Source of the DNA: Candidatus Uhrbacteria bacterium
Lineage (GTDB): Bacteria; Patescibacteriota; Patescibacteriia; UBA9934; GWF2-40-263
Reading direction: 5' to 3'
Length of the DNA stretch: 12,353 bases
Assembly: GCA_016205995.1 (NCBI GenBank)
Contig: JACQSJ010000048.1
Coordinates: 1 to 12,353 of the forward strand
This document shows, in pieces, positions 12,239 to 12,353 of the stretch. A program made the translations under genes and the position numbers. Numbering within the stretch: the first letter of the stretch is position 1; every line of letters starts with the position of its first letter. The notes below the pieces were generated by a model. That model saw nothing but the letters and a program-made list of their open reading frames with translations, searched no databases and was not told the origin of the DNA.

Positions 12239-12267
12239 ATGCTACGCGGAATCTTGACGCTCGTCAA
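12239..12267 (-). promoter_or_regulatory. Candidate promoter for tRNA-Arg
   Basis: On the minus strand TTGACG (12267-12262), a 17-bp spacer and TAGCAT (12244-12239). The start site would be about 7-8 nt before the mature tRNA 5' end. It overlaps the divergent tRNA-Lys promoter. Confidence 0.65.
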
Positions 12268-12282
12268 TCATCTTGGCATACT
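12254..12282 (+). promoter_or_regulatory. Candidate promoter for tRNA-Lys
   Basis: TTGACG (12254-12259), a 17-bp spacer, CATACT (12277-12282). The start site would be about 7 nt before the tRNA. The two divergent -35 boxes form the palindrome TTGACG-CT-CGTCAA (12254-12267). Confidence 0.6.
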
Positions 12283-12295
12283 GGTGCCGTTCCAC

Positions 12296-12353
12296 GCGTC
12301 GGTAGCTCAGGGGTAGAGCAGGAGACTCTTAATCTCTTGGCCGTGGGTTCAAA
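12296..12353 (+). tRNA. tRNA-Lys (anticodon CUU), 3' truncated by the window
   Basis: The 5' acceptor strand GCGTCGG, D arm GCTCAGGGGTAGAGC, anticodon stem GGAGA/TCTCT with loop CTCTTAA (anticodon CTT) and the start of the T arm (GTGGGTTCAAA) are visible. The 3' acceptor strand lies beyond the window. Confidence 0.9.

Overview
The window looks like chromosomal DNA from a bacterium of the Candidate Phyla Radiation (Patescibacteria). This is an inference from compact, moderately GC-rich gene packing, a short IF-2, a TruB without a C-terminal PUA domain, a ProRS without the editing insertion, and several apparently leaderless genes. UGA is a normal stop here (trxB, proS and others), so the recoded lineages (Gracilibacteria, Absconditabacteria) are unlikely. 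I cannot assign a class. Almost everything recognisable is housekeeping. I found no CRISPR array, transposase, phage gene, defence island or secondary-metabolite cluster.

Layout. Positions 2-160 hold the 3' end of a small coiled-coil gene. It converges through a shared terminator with a minus-strand cluster, infB-trxA-trxB (3509 down to 176), which joins translation initiation to the thioredoxin/thioredoxin reductase pair. A divergent promoter region (3625-3676) drives infB leftward and truB rightward. truB carries two palindromic inserts in frame and is flanked by two copies of a MITE-like inverted repeat. A 316-bp gap leads to rny (RNase Y), then an HU gene with a near-consensus promoter, then a phosphoribosyltransferase-like gene of unknown role whose first codons overlap the HU terminator. 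These converge on a minus-strand MFS transporter and proS. Beyond proS are an uncharacterised cysteine-free protein (minus) and a divergent C39-like papain-fold peptidase (plus). The right end has divergent tRNA-Arg(UCG) and partial tRNA-Lys(CUU) genes.

Regulatory reading. Eight candidate sigma70-type promoters were found by eye, seven of them with 17-bp spacers. In three (truB, HU, proS) the -10 hexamer lies exactly 9 nt before the ATG, which predicts leaderless or nearly leaderless mRNAs. The two genes with a clear Shine-Dalgarno sequence (the MFS gene and the 246-aa gene) are not arranged this way. Most transcription units end in strong hairpin terminators, several overlapping coding sequence.

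The most interesting material is in the non-coding architecture and repeats: the trxA/trxB junction, the palindromes inside truB, the MITE-like pair, the 28-bp perfect palindrome upstream of proS and the HU terminator inside the next gene. The PRTase-like protein is the best candidate for new protein biology. I see no clear multi-gene novel system.
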